This document shows, in pieces, positions 17,481 to 25,340 of a stretch of 47,523 bases of DNA. The DNA is from Microcystis aeruginosa W13-11 (lineage in GTDB: Bacteria; Cyanobacteriota; Cyanobacteriia; Cyanobacteriales; Microcystaceae): contig JAADBR010000012.1 in NCBI GenBank assembly GCA_009995705.1, positions 1-47,523 on the forward strand, written 5' to 3'. The position numbers were made by a program, and so were the translations under genes. A model generated the notes under the pieces. It was not told the origin of the DNA. It ran no database searches and worked only from the letters and a program-made list of their open reading frames with translations. Position 1 is the stretch's first letter; every line of letters begins with the position of its first letter.

Positions 17481-18959
17481 TTATTTGTGGCGAATCATTT
17501 CATAGAGGGCAACGTATTCTTCCCCGGGGCGATTCCAAGAGTAATCGCATTCCATGCCTTGAATCGCTAATTTTTGGAATTCTTCTGGCTGAGTGTACCA
17601 CAATTCTAATGCCCGAGACATGGCTGATTCGAGGGCATTATTATCGGGATCAAAAAAGACAAAACCATTGCGTTCTTCCGGTTTGTGATAGGTATCATAA
17701 TCGCGATCAAAAACTGTATTGACTAAACCACCAACTCCCCGGACAATGGGAACAGTTCCATATTTTAAGCTGATTACTTGTGTCAGTCCGCAGGGTTCAA
17801 AATTACTGGGAACCACAATCATATCAGCACCCGCATAAATGAGGTGAGATAATTCCTCATTAAAGCCCAATTCAATATGAACATCAGGGTTATTATTGAG
17901 GTGATTTTTCTCATGCCAGAACCAGTTGTTAATTAACGATTCGGTGGCGGAACCTAAGAGGACAAATTGCGCCCCGCGAGCTAAGGCATAATACATGGCA
18001 TGGTGAACTAAATGTACGCCTTTTTGGTCATCTAAACGACCGACATAACAAATTAAGGGTTTTTCTGCTTCATCTCTTAACCAGAGTCTTTCTCGCAGTG
18101 CCTTCTTATTGCCTGCCTTCTCGGAGAAGTTATCAATACCGTAGGGTGCAGCAATAAATTTATCTACTTCCGGGTTCCAGATATTGTAATCTAAACCGTT
18201 GAGAATGCCAGTAAATTTGTGTTGATGCTGGTGAATTGTATGGCCTAAACCGTAACTAACATCGGTGTGGTGTGCTTCCCAAGCATGGTGGGGCGAGACG
18301 GTATTGAAATAGTTGGCAAAAACGATCCCACCTTTCATAAAATTAATCACAAAAGGATTGAAGTTATCGCGCAGTCGGGCATAGCTAAAGTAGTAAGAAT
18401 CGTTATTTAATCCTGTTGCCCAGAGAATTTCTGCACCTCCAAATCCTTGGTGTTTAAAGTTATGGATGGTGTAAAGAACGCGCTGATTGCCCATACCATG
18501 ATATTTATAAATTTCAAAAAGTAAGGGCGGAATTAAACCGGTTTGCCAGTCGTGACAATGAATTATATCGGGACGTTTATTACTTCTGAGCAAAAATTCT
18601 AAAGCGGCTTTAGAGAAAAAAGCAAAACGCATATTATCGTCTTTACAACCGTAGTAAGTACCGCGATTAAAGAAATTATCCCCCGAATTGGGTTGAATAA
18701 AGAAACACAAGCGCCCGTGTACCCAACCACAAAAAACGTTACAGTGAATTGCGCCACCGTACCAAGGCACCCACAGATCGCGATAGGCCTCGTGTAAGCC
18801 CCAAATTTGGTCGTAGCGCATACAATCATACATGGGTAGGATTAGCTCCACGCAATGACCGCGAATTTCTAATTCTCGACTCAATCCATATACCACATCC
18901 CCCAATCCCCCAGCTTTAATCACTGGGGCGCACTCAGAGGCAACCTGAACTATATACAT
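17481..18959 (-). CDS. glgA: Glycogen synthase (ADP-glucose), GT5 family
   Basis: Extends alpha-1,4-glucan chains from ADP-glucose. The 492-residue protein begins MYIVQVASECAPVIKAGGLGD, holding the family's K-x-G-G-L-G-D donor-site loop (residues 15-21). The GT-B C-lobe carries ICYVGRLDDQKG and the nucleotide-sugar loop NFEPCGLTQVISLKYGTVPIVR. Cyanobacteria usually have two glgA genes; the length suits either, and I cannot tell which this is without a tree. It is convergent with the thioredoxin-TPR gene, and a 154-base gap separates it from the carboxypeptidase gene. Confidence 0.93.
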   Translation of the reverse strand: MYIVQVASECAPVIKAGGLGDVVYGLSRELEIRGHCVELILPMYDCMRYDQIWGLHEAYRDLWVPWYGGAIHCNVFCGWVHGRLCFFIQPNSGDNFFNRGTYYGCKDDNMRFAFFSKAALEFLLRSNKRPDIIHCHDWQTGLIPPLLFEIYKYHGMGNQRVLYTIHNFKHQGFGGAEILWATGLNNDSYYFSYARLRDNFNPFVINFMKGGIVFANYFNTVSPHHAWEAHHTDVSYGLGHTIHQHQHKFTGILNGLDYNIWNPEVDKFIAAPYGIDNFSEKAGNKKALRERLWLRDEAEKPLICYVGRLDDQKGVHLVHHAMYYALARGAQFVLLGSATESLINNWFWHEKNHLNNNPDVHIELGFNEELSHLIYAGADMIVVPSNFEPCGLTQVISLKYGTVPIVRGVGGLVNTVFDRDYDTYHKPEERNGFVFFDPDNNALESAMSRALELWYTQPEEFQKLAIQGMECDYSWNRPGEEYVALYEMIRHK

Positions 18960-19113
18960 ATATCAATAACTCCCTCAATTAATCTACAGGTCAGCTAGAA
19001 GCAATTTTTACAAAAGTATACAGTCTTCTGTGATTAATTGACTTGATCGAATTAGTTGCGGGTTGGGGGTTGGGGAAGTGGGGAGAACAAAGCTGCCCCA
19101 TGCCTCCTAAAGA

Positions 19114-20538
19114 TTAACAGCGTTTTAACTGTCCTAAGAGCAAAATAACCTCATCGATGCCGTTTCTGAGGGTAGTGGCGGGTTTATCGCTGTTATTGAC
19201 GGTTATGCTAAAAATTAGGGGTTGATTGTCGGCGGTTTCTAGATAACCGGCGAGAGCGGTAACTCCGGTTAAAGTCCCAGTTTTTGCCTGTAATTGTCCT
19301 TCTAGGGGAGTCTGGCGAAATCTATTGGTTAAAGTGCCATCAATGCCGCCAATAGCTAAAGAACGACGGTAATCAGGGTTTTCTGCCATTAGCTGTAAAA
19401 TTTGACCTAAAGTATTGGGTTTAATCAGATTTTGTCGTGATAGCCCCGAACCATCGCCGATTTTATAGCTATCGCTGTTAATTCCCAGTTTTGTTAAAGT
19501 TTCTTGCAATCCCGACACACCGCCGAGCATTTGTAGTAGGGTTTCGGCTAGTAAATTATCGCTATTTTTATTGACTTTTTCCACCAAATATGCTAAAGTT
19601 TCTGATTCTAAATTGGTGATTTCATCGCCGCGAATTTCTAAGCTAATTTCGGCATTTTTAACGGTAATTCCCGCTTTTTCAAGGATATTACGCCAGCGAT
19701 CAAGGAAATACTCCGAAGGTTGGGGAATAGCTAAATTAAAATCATCTTGACTATCAATCGCCAGAGAACCAGTGATAATCAGGCGATTATTAGCCAAATT
19801 GCCCTTAATTGCCAGAGTATTCGGGCTTCCTTGCGCTGCGGTGCTGGTTTGATTCTCAATTAGCCATTGTTTAGCGGCAATGGGATCAGACCATTGTAAA
19901 TCTAAGCTTTGCCCCAATTGTCGCGGTAAAAGCCTTAAAGTGACGGAATTTTCGTTCAAAACCAAGCTAGAAGCACTAACTGCGTAGTCAAAAAAGACAT
20001 CTTCCCATTCCCAGTTTTTTTGACTATCGGAGACGACAAAAGGACTAGCAACGACAATTAAGCGAGAAATTGAGTTAATTCCCTGTTCTTTTAACTTTTC
20101 TGCTAATTTTTCTAACTTTTCTGTGGTTATGGTGGCATCTCCCCTCCCGACTAAGGTTAAAGTCTCTAAATTGGGGGGGTTGCCTTGGGCTAAAATGGGG
20201 GTTTTCAGACGATAATCGCGGTTAAATTTGCTGAAAGCGGCGGCAGTGGTTAATAATTTCGCAGTAGAAGCGGGAGTAAAAAAGTTATTTTCGTGGAGAC
20301 TATAGAGATTTTCCTGAGCATTGAGGGATTTTACTAAAATTCCCCAATAAGCGCCTTGATAATCGGGGCGGGCCAAAATGCGATCGATCTCGGTGGCTAA
20401 GTCTGCCGGACAGATAAACTGGGAAAGGGGGGAATTGTCTTGACTGATGGGGGTTGCGAGGGTGAGGGGATGGTTTACCCAGAGAAATAGGGAATAAGTC
20501 CCCAAGAGAAAAGATAATTTCGATCGGCGTGTTAGCAT
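19114..20538 (-). CDS. dacB: D-alanyl-D-alanine carboxypeptidase/endopeptidase (PBP4 type, S13)
   Basis: A penicillin-binding protein with all three active-site motifs: STAKLL (SxxK), SDN (SxN, in NKNSDNLLAETLL) and KTGTLTG (KTG). The N-terminus MLTRRSKLSFLLGTYSLFLW is a signal peptide, so the enzyme acts in the periplasm on peptidoglycan. I place the start at the ATG at 20538 because the signal peptide begins there; an in-frame upstream start at 20595 would bury it. At 474 residues it has the S13-family insert between SxxK and SxN. Confidence 0.9.
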   Translation of the reverse strand: MLTRRSKLSFLLGTYSLFLWVNHPLTLATPISQDNSPLSQFICPADLATEIDRILARPDYQGAYWGILVKSLNAQENLYSLHENNFFTPASTAKLLTTAAAFSKFNRDYRLKTPILAQGNPPNLETLTLVGRGDATITTEKLEKLAEKLKEQGINSISRLIVVASPFVVSDSQKNWEWEDVFFDYAVSASSLVLNENSVTLRLLPRQLGQSLDLQWSDPIAAKQWLIENQTSTAAQGSPNTLAIKGNLANNRLIITGSLAIDSQDDFNLAIPQPSEYFLDRWRNILEKAGITVKNAEISLEIRGDEITNLESETLAYLVEKVNKNSDNLLAETLLQMLGGVSGLQETLTKLGINSDSYKIGDGSGLSRQNLIKPNTLGQILQLMAENPDYRRSLAIGGIDGTLTNRFRQTPLEGQLQAKTGTLTGVTALAGYLETADNQPLIFSITVNNSDKPATTLRNGIDEVILLLGQLKRC

Positions 20539-20713
20539 AGAATTAAATCTTGGCAGTAGATAAATTGACTCTAATTTAGCAGCATTAGTGACCATATTGT
20601 CCTAGTTACTGAATAGATTCAGTTAGGGATTGATCCGAGATATTCTCTATACTTTTTTGCCCAAAAAGTTTCTTGATTTCGTCAAATTTCTATACATTCG
20701 CGAGGATATTTTT

Positions 20714-22066
20714 ATGAGTTATGATTTTGATTTATTCGTGATTGGTGGTGGTTCTGGGGGTATTGCCACCGCTAGACGGGCAGCCGAATACGGGGCAAAA
20801 GTGGGATTAGCAGAATACGATCGCTTAGGAGGAACCTGTGTTAATCGCGGTTGTATTCCCAAAAAATTAATGGTTTATTCTAGTCGTTTTCCGCAACTAT
20901 TTAAGGATGGGGAAGGTTACGGTTGGAGTCCGGTAGAGAGTCAGTTAAATTGGCAAAAATTAATTAGCGCAGTTAATCAGGAAACTATCCGTTTAAATGG
21001 CATTTATCAAAAGATGCTCGATAATTCTCAAGTGACGCTTTTTCCTAATTATGCCAAGTTTCTTGATACCCATACCCTCGAGGTGGGAGAGGAAAAAATT
21101 ACTGCCGATAAAATTTTAATTGCCGTGGGGGGACATCCCGTTAAACCCGATATTCCGGGGATCGAACATACAGTAGTTTCTGATGCCATGTTTCAACTGC
21201 CAGAACAACCGAAAAGAATTATAGTTTTAGGGGCGGGATATATTGGGGTAGAATTTGCCGGTATTATGCACGGATTAGGAACGGAAGTGGTGCAGCTAAT
21301 CCGTAAAGACAAGATTTTAAGAGGGTTTGATGAGGATATCCGCGATGAGATTCAAGCAGAAATGATCCGTCAGGGAATTAAAATTATGCCCGAAACTTTC
21401 CCCACTTCGATCGAGAAAACTGATGAGGGTTTAAAAGTACATATTCAGGGGAAAGAAACCGCAGAAATCTTATTTGTTGATGCCCTAGGTTTAGCCGCTA
21501 CGGGAAGAATTCCTAAGCTGGAAAAATTGGGCTTAGAGAATGTCAATGTCGAGGTAAAAAATGGGGCAATTATTGTCAACGAGTATAGCCAAACCAGTGA
21601 AGATAATATCTATGCCGTGGGTGATTGTACCGATAAAATTAATTTAACTCCCGTGGCGATTAATGAGGGGCGAGCTTTTGCCGATACAGTCTTTGGTAAT
21701 AAACCCCGGTTAATGAGTTATGAAAATGTTCCTTCGGCAGTATTTTCTACTCCTGAAGCTGCGACGGTGGGATTAACAGAATTGCAAGCAAAAAAACAAT
21801 ATGGTGACACGGAAATTAAAGTTTATCGGTCTAAATTCCGCCCTGGTTACAATGTTTTACCAGGCCGAGAGGACAAAAATTTGATGAAATTAGTTGTCCA
21901 TCAGGAAAGTGGTAAAATCCTTGGGGCGCACATGGTGGGAGATCATGCCGCCGAAATTATTCAAGGAGTAGCCATTGCCGTAAAAATGGGGGCGACAAAA
22001 GCCGATTTTGATGCCACTGTCGGCATTCATCCCAGTGCTGCCGAGGAATTTGTCACCATGCGTTGA
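20714..22066 (+). CDS. gor: Glutathione reductase
   Basis: A 450-residue flavoprotein disulfide reductase. The FAD loop GGGSGG is at residues 11-16, the redox pair C42/C47 sits in GGTCVNRGCIPKKL, the NAD(P) loop GAGYIG lies midway, and the C-terminal GIHPSAAEE supplies the catalytic His/Glu. It keeps glutathione reduced at the expense of NAD(P)H. The ATG at 20714 starts directly before the FAD strand; a longer reading frame from 20630 adds 28 unrelated residues and is unlikely. Divergent from dacB. Confidence 0.93.
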   Translation: MSYDFDLFVIGGGSGGIATARRAAEYGAKVGLAEYDRLGGTCVNRGCIPKKLMVYSSRFPQLFKDGEGYGWSPVESQLNWQKLISAVNQETIRLNGIYQKMLDNSQVTLFPNYAKFLDTHTLEVGEEKITADKILIAVGGHPVKPDIPGIEHTVVSDAMFQLPEQPKRIIVLGAGYIGVEFAGIMHGLGTEVVQLIRKDKILRGFDEDIRDEIQAEMIRQGIKIMPETFPTSIEKTDEGLKVHIQGKETAEILFVDALGLAATGRIPKLEKLGLENVNVEVKNGAIIVNEYSQTSEDNIYAVGDCTDKINLTPVAINEGRAFADTVFGNKPRLMSYENVPSAVFSTPEAATVGLTELQAKKQYGDTEIKVYRSKFRPGYNVLPGREDKNLMKLVVHQESGKILGAHMVGDHAAEIIQGVAIAVKMGATKADFDATVGIHPSAAEEFVTMR

Positions 22067-22078
22067 TTAACAATTTTA

Positions 22079-22104
22079 GGTGTGTTAAACCCACCTAACA
22101 CACC
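22079..22104. terminator. Hairpin after gor
   Basis: A 9-bp perfect stem (ggtgtgtta/taacacacc) with an 8-base loop sits 13 bases after the gor stop and before the convergent SPFH gene end. The T tract is poor, so termination is likely but not certain. The stem also resembles the dispersed 'ggtgcgtta...taacgcacc' repeats. Confidence 0.5.
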
Positions 22105-22145
22105 GGAGAAAATTAACCCTTTTGGCTATTGACAATTGAGCCATT

Positions 22146-22898
22146 TTATGATTTTTTTTCGATTAATTTTTGAGCAAGATTTAAGATATCGGAAGGGAGC
22201 ATAATCACGGTACTGGTGTTATTTTCCGCTCCAATTTCCGTTAACATTTGTAGGCGGCGTAATTCCAAAGCGGCGGGATTTTCCATGATTAATCGGGAAG
22301 CTTCCGCTAATTTTAGTGAGGCTTCCTGTTCTGCGGCAGCTTTAATCAAACGGGCCCGTTTTTCTCGCAATGCTTCCGCTTCCTTAGCCATAGCTCGCTG
22401 CATACCGGTGGGAATTTCCACATCTTTCATCTCCACCCGTTCGATATCGATGCCCCAGGGTTCGCTAATTTCATCGACAATTTGTTGAACCGCATGATTA
22501 ATTTTGTCCCGTTTTTGCAAGACATCATCGAGATGATTTTGACCAACTACATTTCTTAAAGTGGTCATGGCCGCTTGATAAACGGCCGCGGGATAGGATT
22601 CGACTTTATTAATCGCTTTGCCGGGGTCGATAATGCGATAGTAGAGAACCGCATTAACCTTGATTGTGACATTATCGGCGGTGACAGTTTCTTGCGGGGC
22701 GATATCGACGGTTTTGGTGCGAATATCCACCTGCATTTTTTGGTCAACTAGGGGAATGATCCAGTACAGTCCGGGGCCTTTGGTGTCTTGATAACGACCT
22801 AGGCGAAAGATAACACCACGCTGGTATTCTCGATCGATTTTAAAGCCATTTAACCCCAGAATGCCCGCTATCAATAGGAAGGGTGCTAAAAATTCCAT
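22146..22898 (-). CDS. SPFH/band 7 (slipin/stomatin-like) membrane protein
   Basis: A 250-residue protein. A single N-terminal membrane helix (residues 3-20) is followed by the SPFH domain: YQRGVIFRLGRYQDTKGPGL, RTKTVDIAPQETVTADNV, and YRIIDP, then a charged coiled helix (AMAKEAEALREKRARLIKAAAEQEA region). This order is typical of slipins, which oligomerise in membrane microdomains. The usual NfeD partner protease gene is not adjacent. Function in cyanobacteria is not settled. Confidence 0.9.
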   Translation of the reverse strand: MEFLAPFLLIAGILGLNGFKIDREYQRGVIFRLGRYQDTKGPGLYWIIPLVDQKMQVDIRTKTVDIAPQETVTADNVTIKVNAVLYYRIIDPGKAINKVESYPAAVYQAAMTTLRNVVGQNHLDDVLQKRDKINHAVQQIVDEISEPWGIDIERVEMKDVEIPTGMQRAMAKEAEALREKRARLIKAAAEQEASLKLAEASRLIMENPAALELRRLQMLTEIGAENNTSTVIMLPSDILNLAQKLIEKKS

Positions 22899-23130
22899 AT
22901 TAATTACCAGTTATCGGGTTCAAGTTAATCGGTGTGCGGTGACATCTCAATTGCCATCTCCTCGCTCCTGACCACTAATACATTCATTCTAGACAGTAAC
23001 CGGGCTGTCGGGGAAACTCATAACGAAATATTACAATTTTTGGGAATTGCCCACCGGGCAGGCATGACTCGACTTCCAGACCCCGACCTGAGATAAACTA
23101 CAGAATGTTATCAGAATTTACCTTGATATT

Positions 23131-23616
23131 ATGAGCGTAGTTAGCCAAGTCATCCTCAAAGCCGACGACGAACTTCGTTATCCTAGTAGTGGTGAACTAC
23201 AGGGTATCGGGCAATTTTTAAAAACTGGCGAGCAGAGAATTCGCATTGCCGAGACTCTCGCTGAAAATGAGAAAAAAATCGTCGATCAGGCTCAAAAACA
23301 ACTGTTCAAGAAACGCCCCGATTATAGAGCGCCGGGGGGTAATGCCTACGGTCAGCGTCAATATAATCAATGCTTGCGCGATTATGGTTGGTATCTGCGT
23401 CTAGTTACCTATGGGGTATTAGCTGGAGATAAGGGTCCGATCGAACAAACCGGCCTGGTCGGGGTCAAAGAGATGTATAACTCTCTTAATGTTCCCATCC
23501 CCGGCATGGTGGAAGCGATTCGTTGTCTCAAGGAGGCCGCTTTAGCTCTTTTGACTCAAGAAGATGCCGTGGCAGCAGCCCCCTACTTCGACTTTATCAT
23601 CCAGTATATGTCCTAA
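23131..23616 (+). CDS. apcD: Allophycocyanin alpha-B subunit
   Basis: A 161-residue phycobiliprotein. The chromophore Cys is C81 in [13 protein letters not shown]. Residues such as the [19 protein letters not shown] start and the [12 protein letters not shown] region identify the ApcD minor terminal emitter rather than ApcA or ApcF. ApcD sits in the phycobilisome core and passes energy mainly to photosystem I. It stands alone, as apcD usually does, and is followed by a strong hairpin. Confidence 0.95.
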   Translation: MSVVSQVILKADDELRYPSSGELQGIGQFLKTGEQRIRIAETLAENEKKIVDQAQKQLFKKRPDYRAPGGNAYGQRQYNQCLRDYGWYLRLVTYGVLAGDKGPIEQTGLVGVKEMYNSLNVPIPGMVEAIRCLKEAALALLTQEDAVAAAPYFDFIIQYMS

Positions 23617-23644
23617 GCGATCGGGACAGTCCCAGAGGACTGAT

Positions 23645-23678
23645 GTCTGAAAAGGGGCAATTTTCCCCTCTTTCAGAC
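23645..23678 (+). terminator. Terminator after apcD
   Basis: A long stem (gtctgaaa-gggg paired with cccctctttcagac, one bulge) around a caatttt loop lies 29 bases after the apcD stop. It is GC-rich in the middle. Only a short, imperfect T run follows. Confidence 0.65.
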
Positions 23679-23696
23679 TTCAGGCTTGACTTTGTT

Positions 23697-23838
23697 CAGT
23701 TATCAGTAAACAGTGATCATTGATCAGTAAGCAGTAAACAGTAATCAGTGAAAAGACAGTAGTAAACTGGCATTTGATCAGGCTGACTTATATACATACT
23801 GCTCACTTAATACTCAAAACTGATAACTGATAACTGAT
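23697..23838. repeat. Tandem CAGTGATCAGT/AACAGTAATCAG repeat cluster
   Basis: Contains 'gttatcagtaaacagtgatc', 'gatcagtaagcagtaaacag' and 'gataactgataactgatt', the same word family as 4440-4575 but in mostly opposite orientation. The stretch ends directly at the ATG of the next gene, so the repeats form its 5' leader. Confidence 0.7.
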
Positions 23839-23839
23839 T

Positions 23840-24352
23840 ATGTTTTGGCGCATTGTACTACTTACTTTTCTGATTCCATCAGTCTATGGGCTGTTTGGCT
23901 GGTCGATCGCCCAGGAGCGTTTATCATGGAGTGATTGGTTACTTGCCCGCGGTGATGAGATGAATTGGACTCTCACTAGCGAATGGCTAGAAATCATCAT
24001 CTATATCCTAGCGGTAGCGGTTATCCTCTTAATTGCCCTAGGATTAACTCTGTTTAGTCACTTAACGCCGCTATTTTTCCGCAGTTGGTTTAAAAACGAT
24101 ATTAGCGCTGTATTATCAATTCTCGGCTGGTCCTTGGCGGTAGTCTTTATCTTCCACAAGTGGGCGGTATTTAGTCGAGCTTTAATTCTGTTAGCTGCTG
24201 CTATCCTCGGTCGTCTAGAACTTCAAGAAGCAGGTTACAATAGGTGGCAAGTTTTCCTGATGCTCACTATCCTCTGCTTAGGTAGTTTTGGCTTGGGAAT
24301 TTGGGCTTATCATCTTTGGGGCCACGAATTACGTCAAGTTACTACTGATTAA
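23840..24352 (+). CDS. Hypothetical membrane protein
   Basis: A 170-residue protein with four or five hydrophobic helices (about residues 5-22, 48-70, 85-105, 108-123 and 137-158) and Trp-rich loops. No named family recognised. The tandem repeat array ends 2 bases before its ATG and leaves no clear ribosome site. It is upstream of and co-directional with a TPR protein, with a 107-base gap holding a repeat. Confidence 0.6.
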   Translation: MFWRIVLLTFLIPSVYGLFGWSIAQERLSWSDWLLARGDEMNWTLTSEWLEIIIYILAVAVILLIALGLTLFSHLTPLFFRSWFKNDISAVLSILGWSLAVVFIFHKWAVFSRALILLAAAILGRLELQEAGYNRWQVFLMLTILCLGSFGLGIWAYHLWGHELRQVTTD

Positions 24353-24360
24353 TCTTATCT

Positions 24361-24430
24361 GGTGCGTGGGGTGCGGATTACTAATTTTGGTTTTTCATTC
24401 CAAGGTTATCGCCACCTAACGCACCCTACA
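24361..24430. repeat. GGTGCGT...ACGCACC inverted repeat
   Basis: About 70 bases bounded by ggtgcgt and acgcacc, with more partial pairing inside. It belongs to the same style of small hairpin repeats as 6678-6743 and 31172-31198. It fills most of the gap between two co-directional genes. Confidence 0.6.
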
Positions 24431-24459
24431 AAATTGCTTATCTCTAATTGTTAAAAAGT

Positions 24460-24969
24460 ATGCCCAAAAAAAATAACGATACCCTCAAACGAGTCTTAAT
24501 TGTTTCCTCTGGTTTAGTATTTTTGGCTTTAATGGTGGTGCCAACTTTAGGTTTATGGAAAAATAATAATTCTAATTCCCCCCAAGGCAGTCAACCCGGG
24601 CAAGAGGCAACTATTCCCACCCAAAAATTACAAGAAATGGTCAAAGGTTACGAGAAAATTCTCGAACGCGAACCAGATAACCCCACTGCTTTGCAAGGAC
24701 TGGCCCAAGCTCGCCTACAGTTAAAAGATTTCGTCGGAGCTAGAGAACCTTTAGAAAAGTTATATCAAAAATATCCCAACAATCTGGAAGTTATGCTGGT
24801 TCTTTATGGAACAAGATTACAAACTCAAGATGTTTCTGGAGCGAAAAGTCTCCTAGAAAAATTAGTCAAAAATTATCCCCAAGAACCGAAGTTTAAAGAA
24901 GAATTAACTCGTTTAAATCAAGCGATTGCGGCAGCTTCCAAACAGCAACCCCCAGAACCTAAAAAGTAA
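24460..24969 (+). CDS. Membrane-anchored TPR protein
   Basis: A 169-residue protein. The basic start MPKKNNDTLKRV leads into one membrane helix (residues about 11-30), then a Gln/Ser/Pro-rich linker and at least two TPR units (LEREPDNPTALQGLAQARL and YQKYPNNLEVMLVLYGTRL regions). The C-terminus is QQPPEPKK. I use the ATG at 24460 because it gives a normal N-in/C-out anchor; the alternative start 12 bases earlier adds four residues. Likely a scaffold or assembly factor; partner unknown. Confidence 0.75.
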   Translation: MPKKNNDTLKRVLIVSSGLVFLALMVVPTLGLWKNNNSNSPQGSQPGQEATIPTQKLQEMVKGYEKILEREPDNPTALQGLAQARLQLKDFVGAREPLEKLYQKYPNNLEVMLVLYGTRLQTQDVSGAKSLLEKLVKNYPQEPKFKEELTRLNQAIAAASKQQPPEPKK

Positions 24970-25340
24970 TGAAAAAAGAATTAATGGCTCTCCTAGACTG
25001 AGTAAGATCGATTAGTAGCAAAATGCCAATTTAGGAGGACTCTTCGCCTAAAGTTATCAAAGTTGTTTAACCGATAAGCCTGACTGCTTGATATAAGTGG
25101 GTGAAAGCTAGTGGCAGAGTAACTGGGAGAAAAAAGGGTAGAGAGATATAATTGGTTGAAGTAATCACACTTTCGCGCTCCTTTAAGTTTTGATAATCCA
25201 TATTTTTGCTAATAAACATAGCAAAAGTATAGATGATTTCCTGACCTAAGATCACATTTTATTCTTTTTTCCACTTCCATCTAAAAATCGAGAAAAAAGC
25301 AAGACTTTCTATCATGCCATAAAAAAATTATGCAAGAGGT
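24970..25340. other. Intergenic stretch, no clear gene
   Basis: A 371-base gap between convergent genes. The minus strand has a 62-codon open frame (25067-25255) without recognisable domain or clear ribosome site; I do not call it. No strong hairpin terminator is evident. AT-rich. Confidence 0.4.

Noticed and set aside
17444..17722. 92-codon plus-strand frame
   Set aside because: It is antisense to the 3' end of glgA.
20630..20713. N-terminal extension of gor
   Set aside because: The 28 residues precede the FAD strand and lack family similarity; the ATG at 20714 is better.
25067..25255. 62-codon minus-strand frame
   Set aside because: Hydrophobic by composition but no clear start, family or ribosome site.
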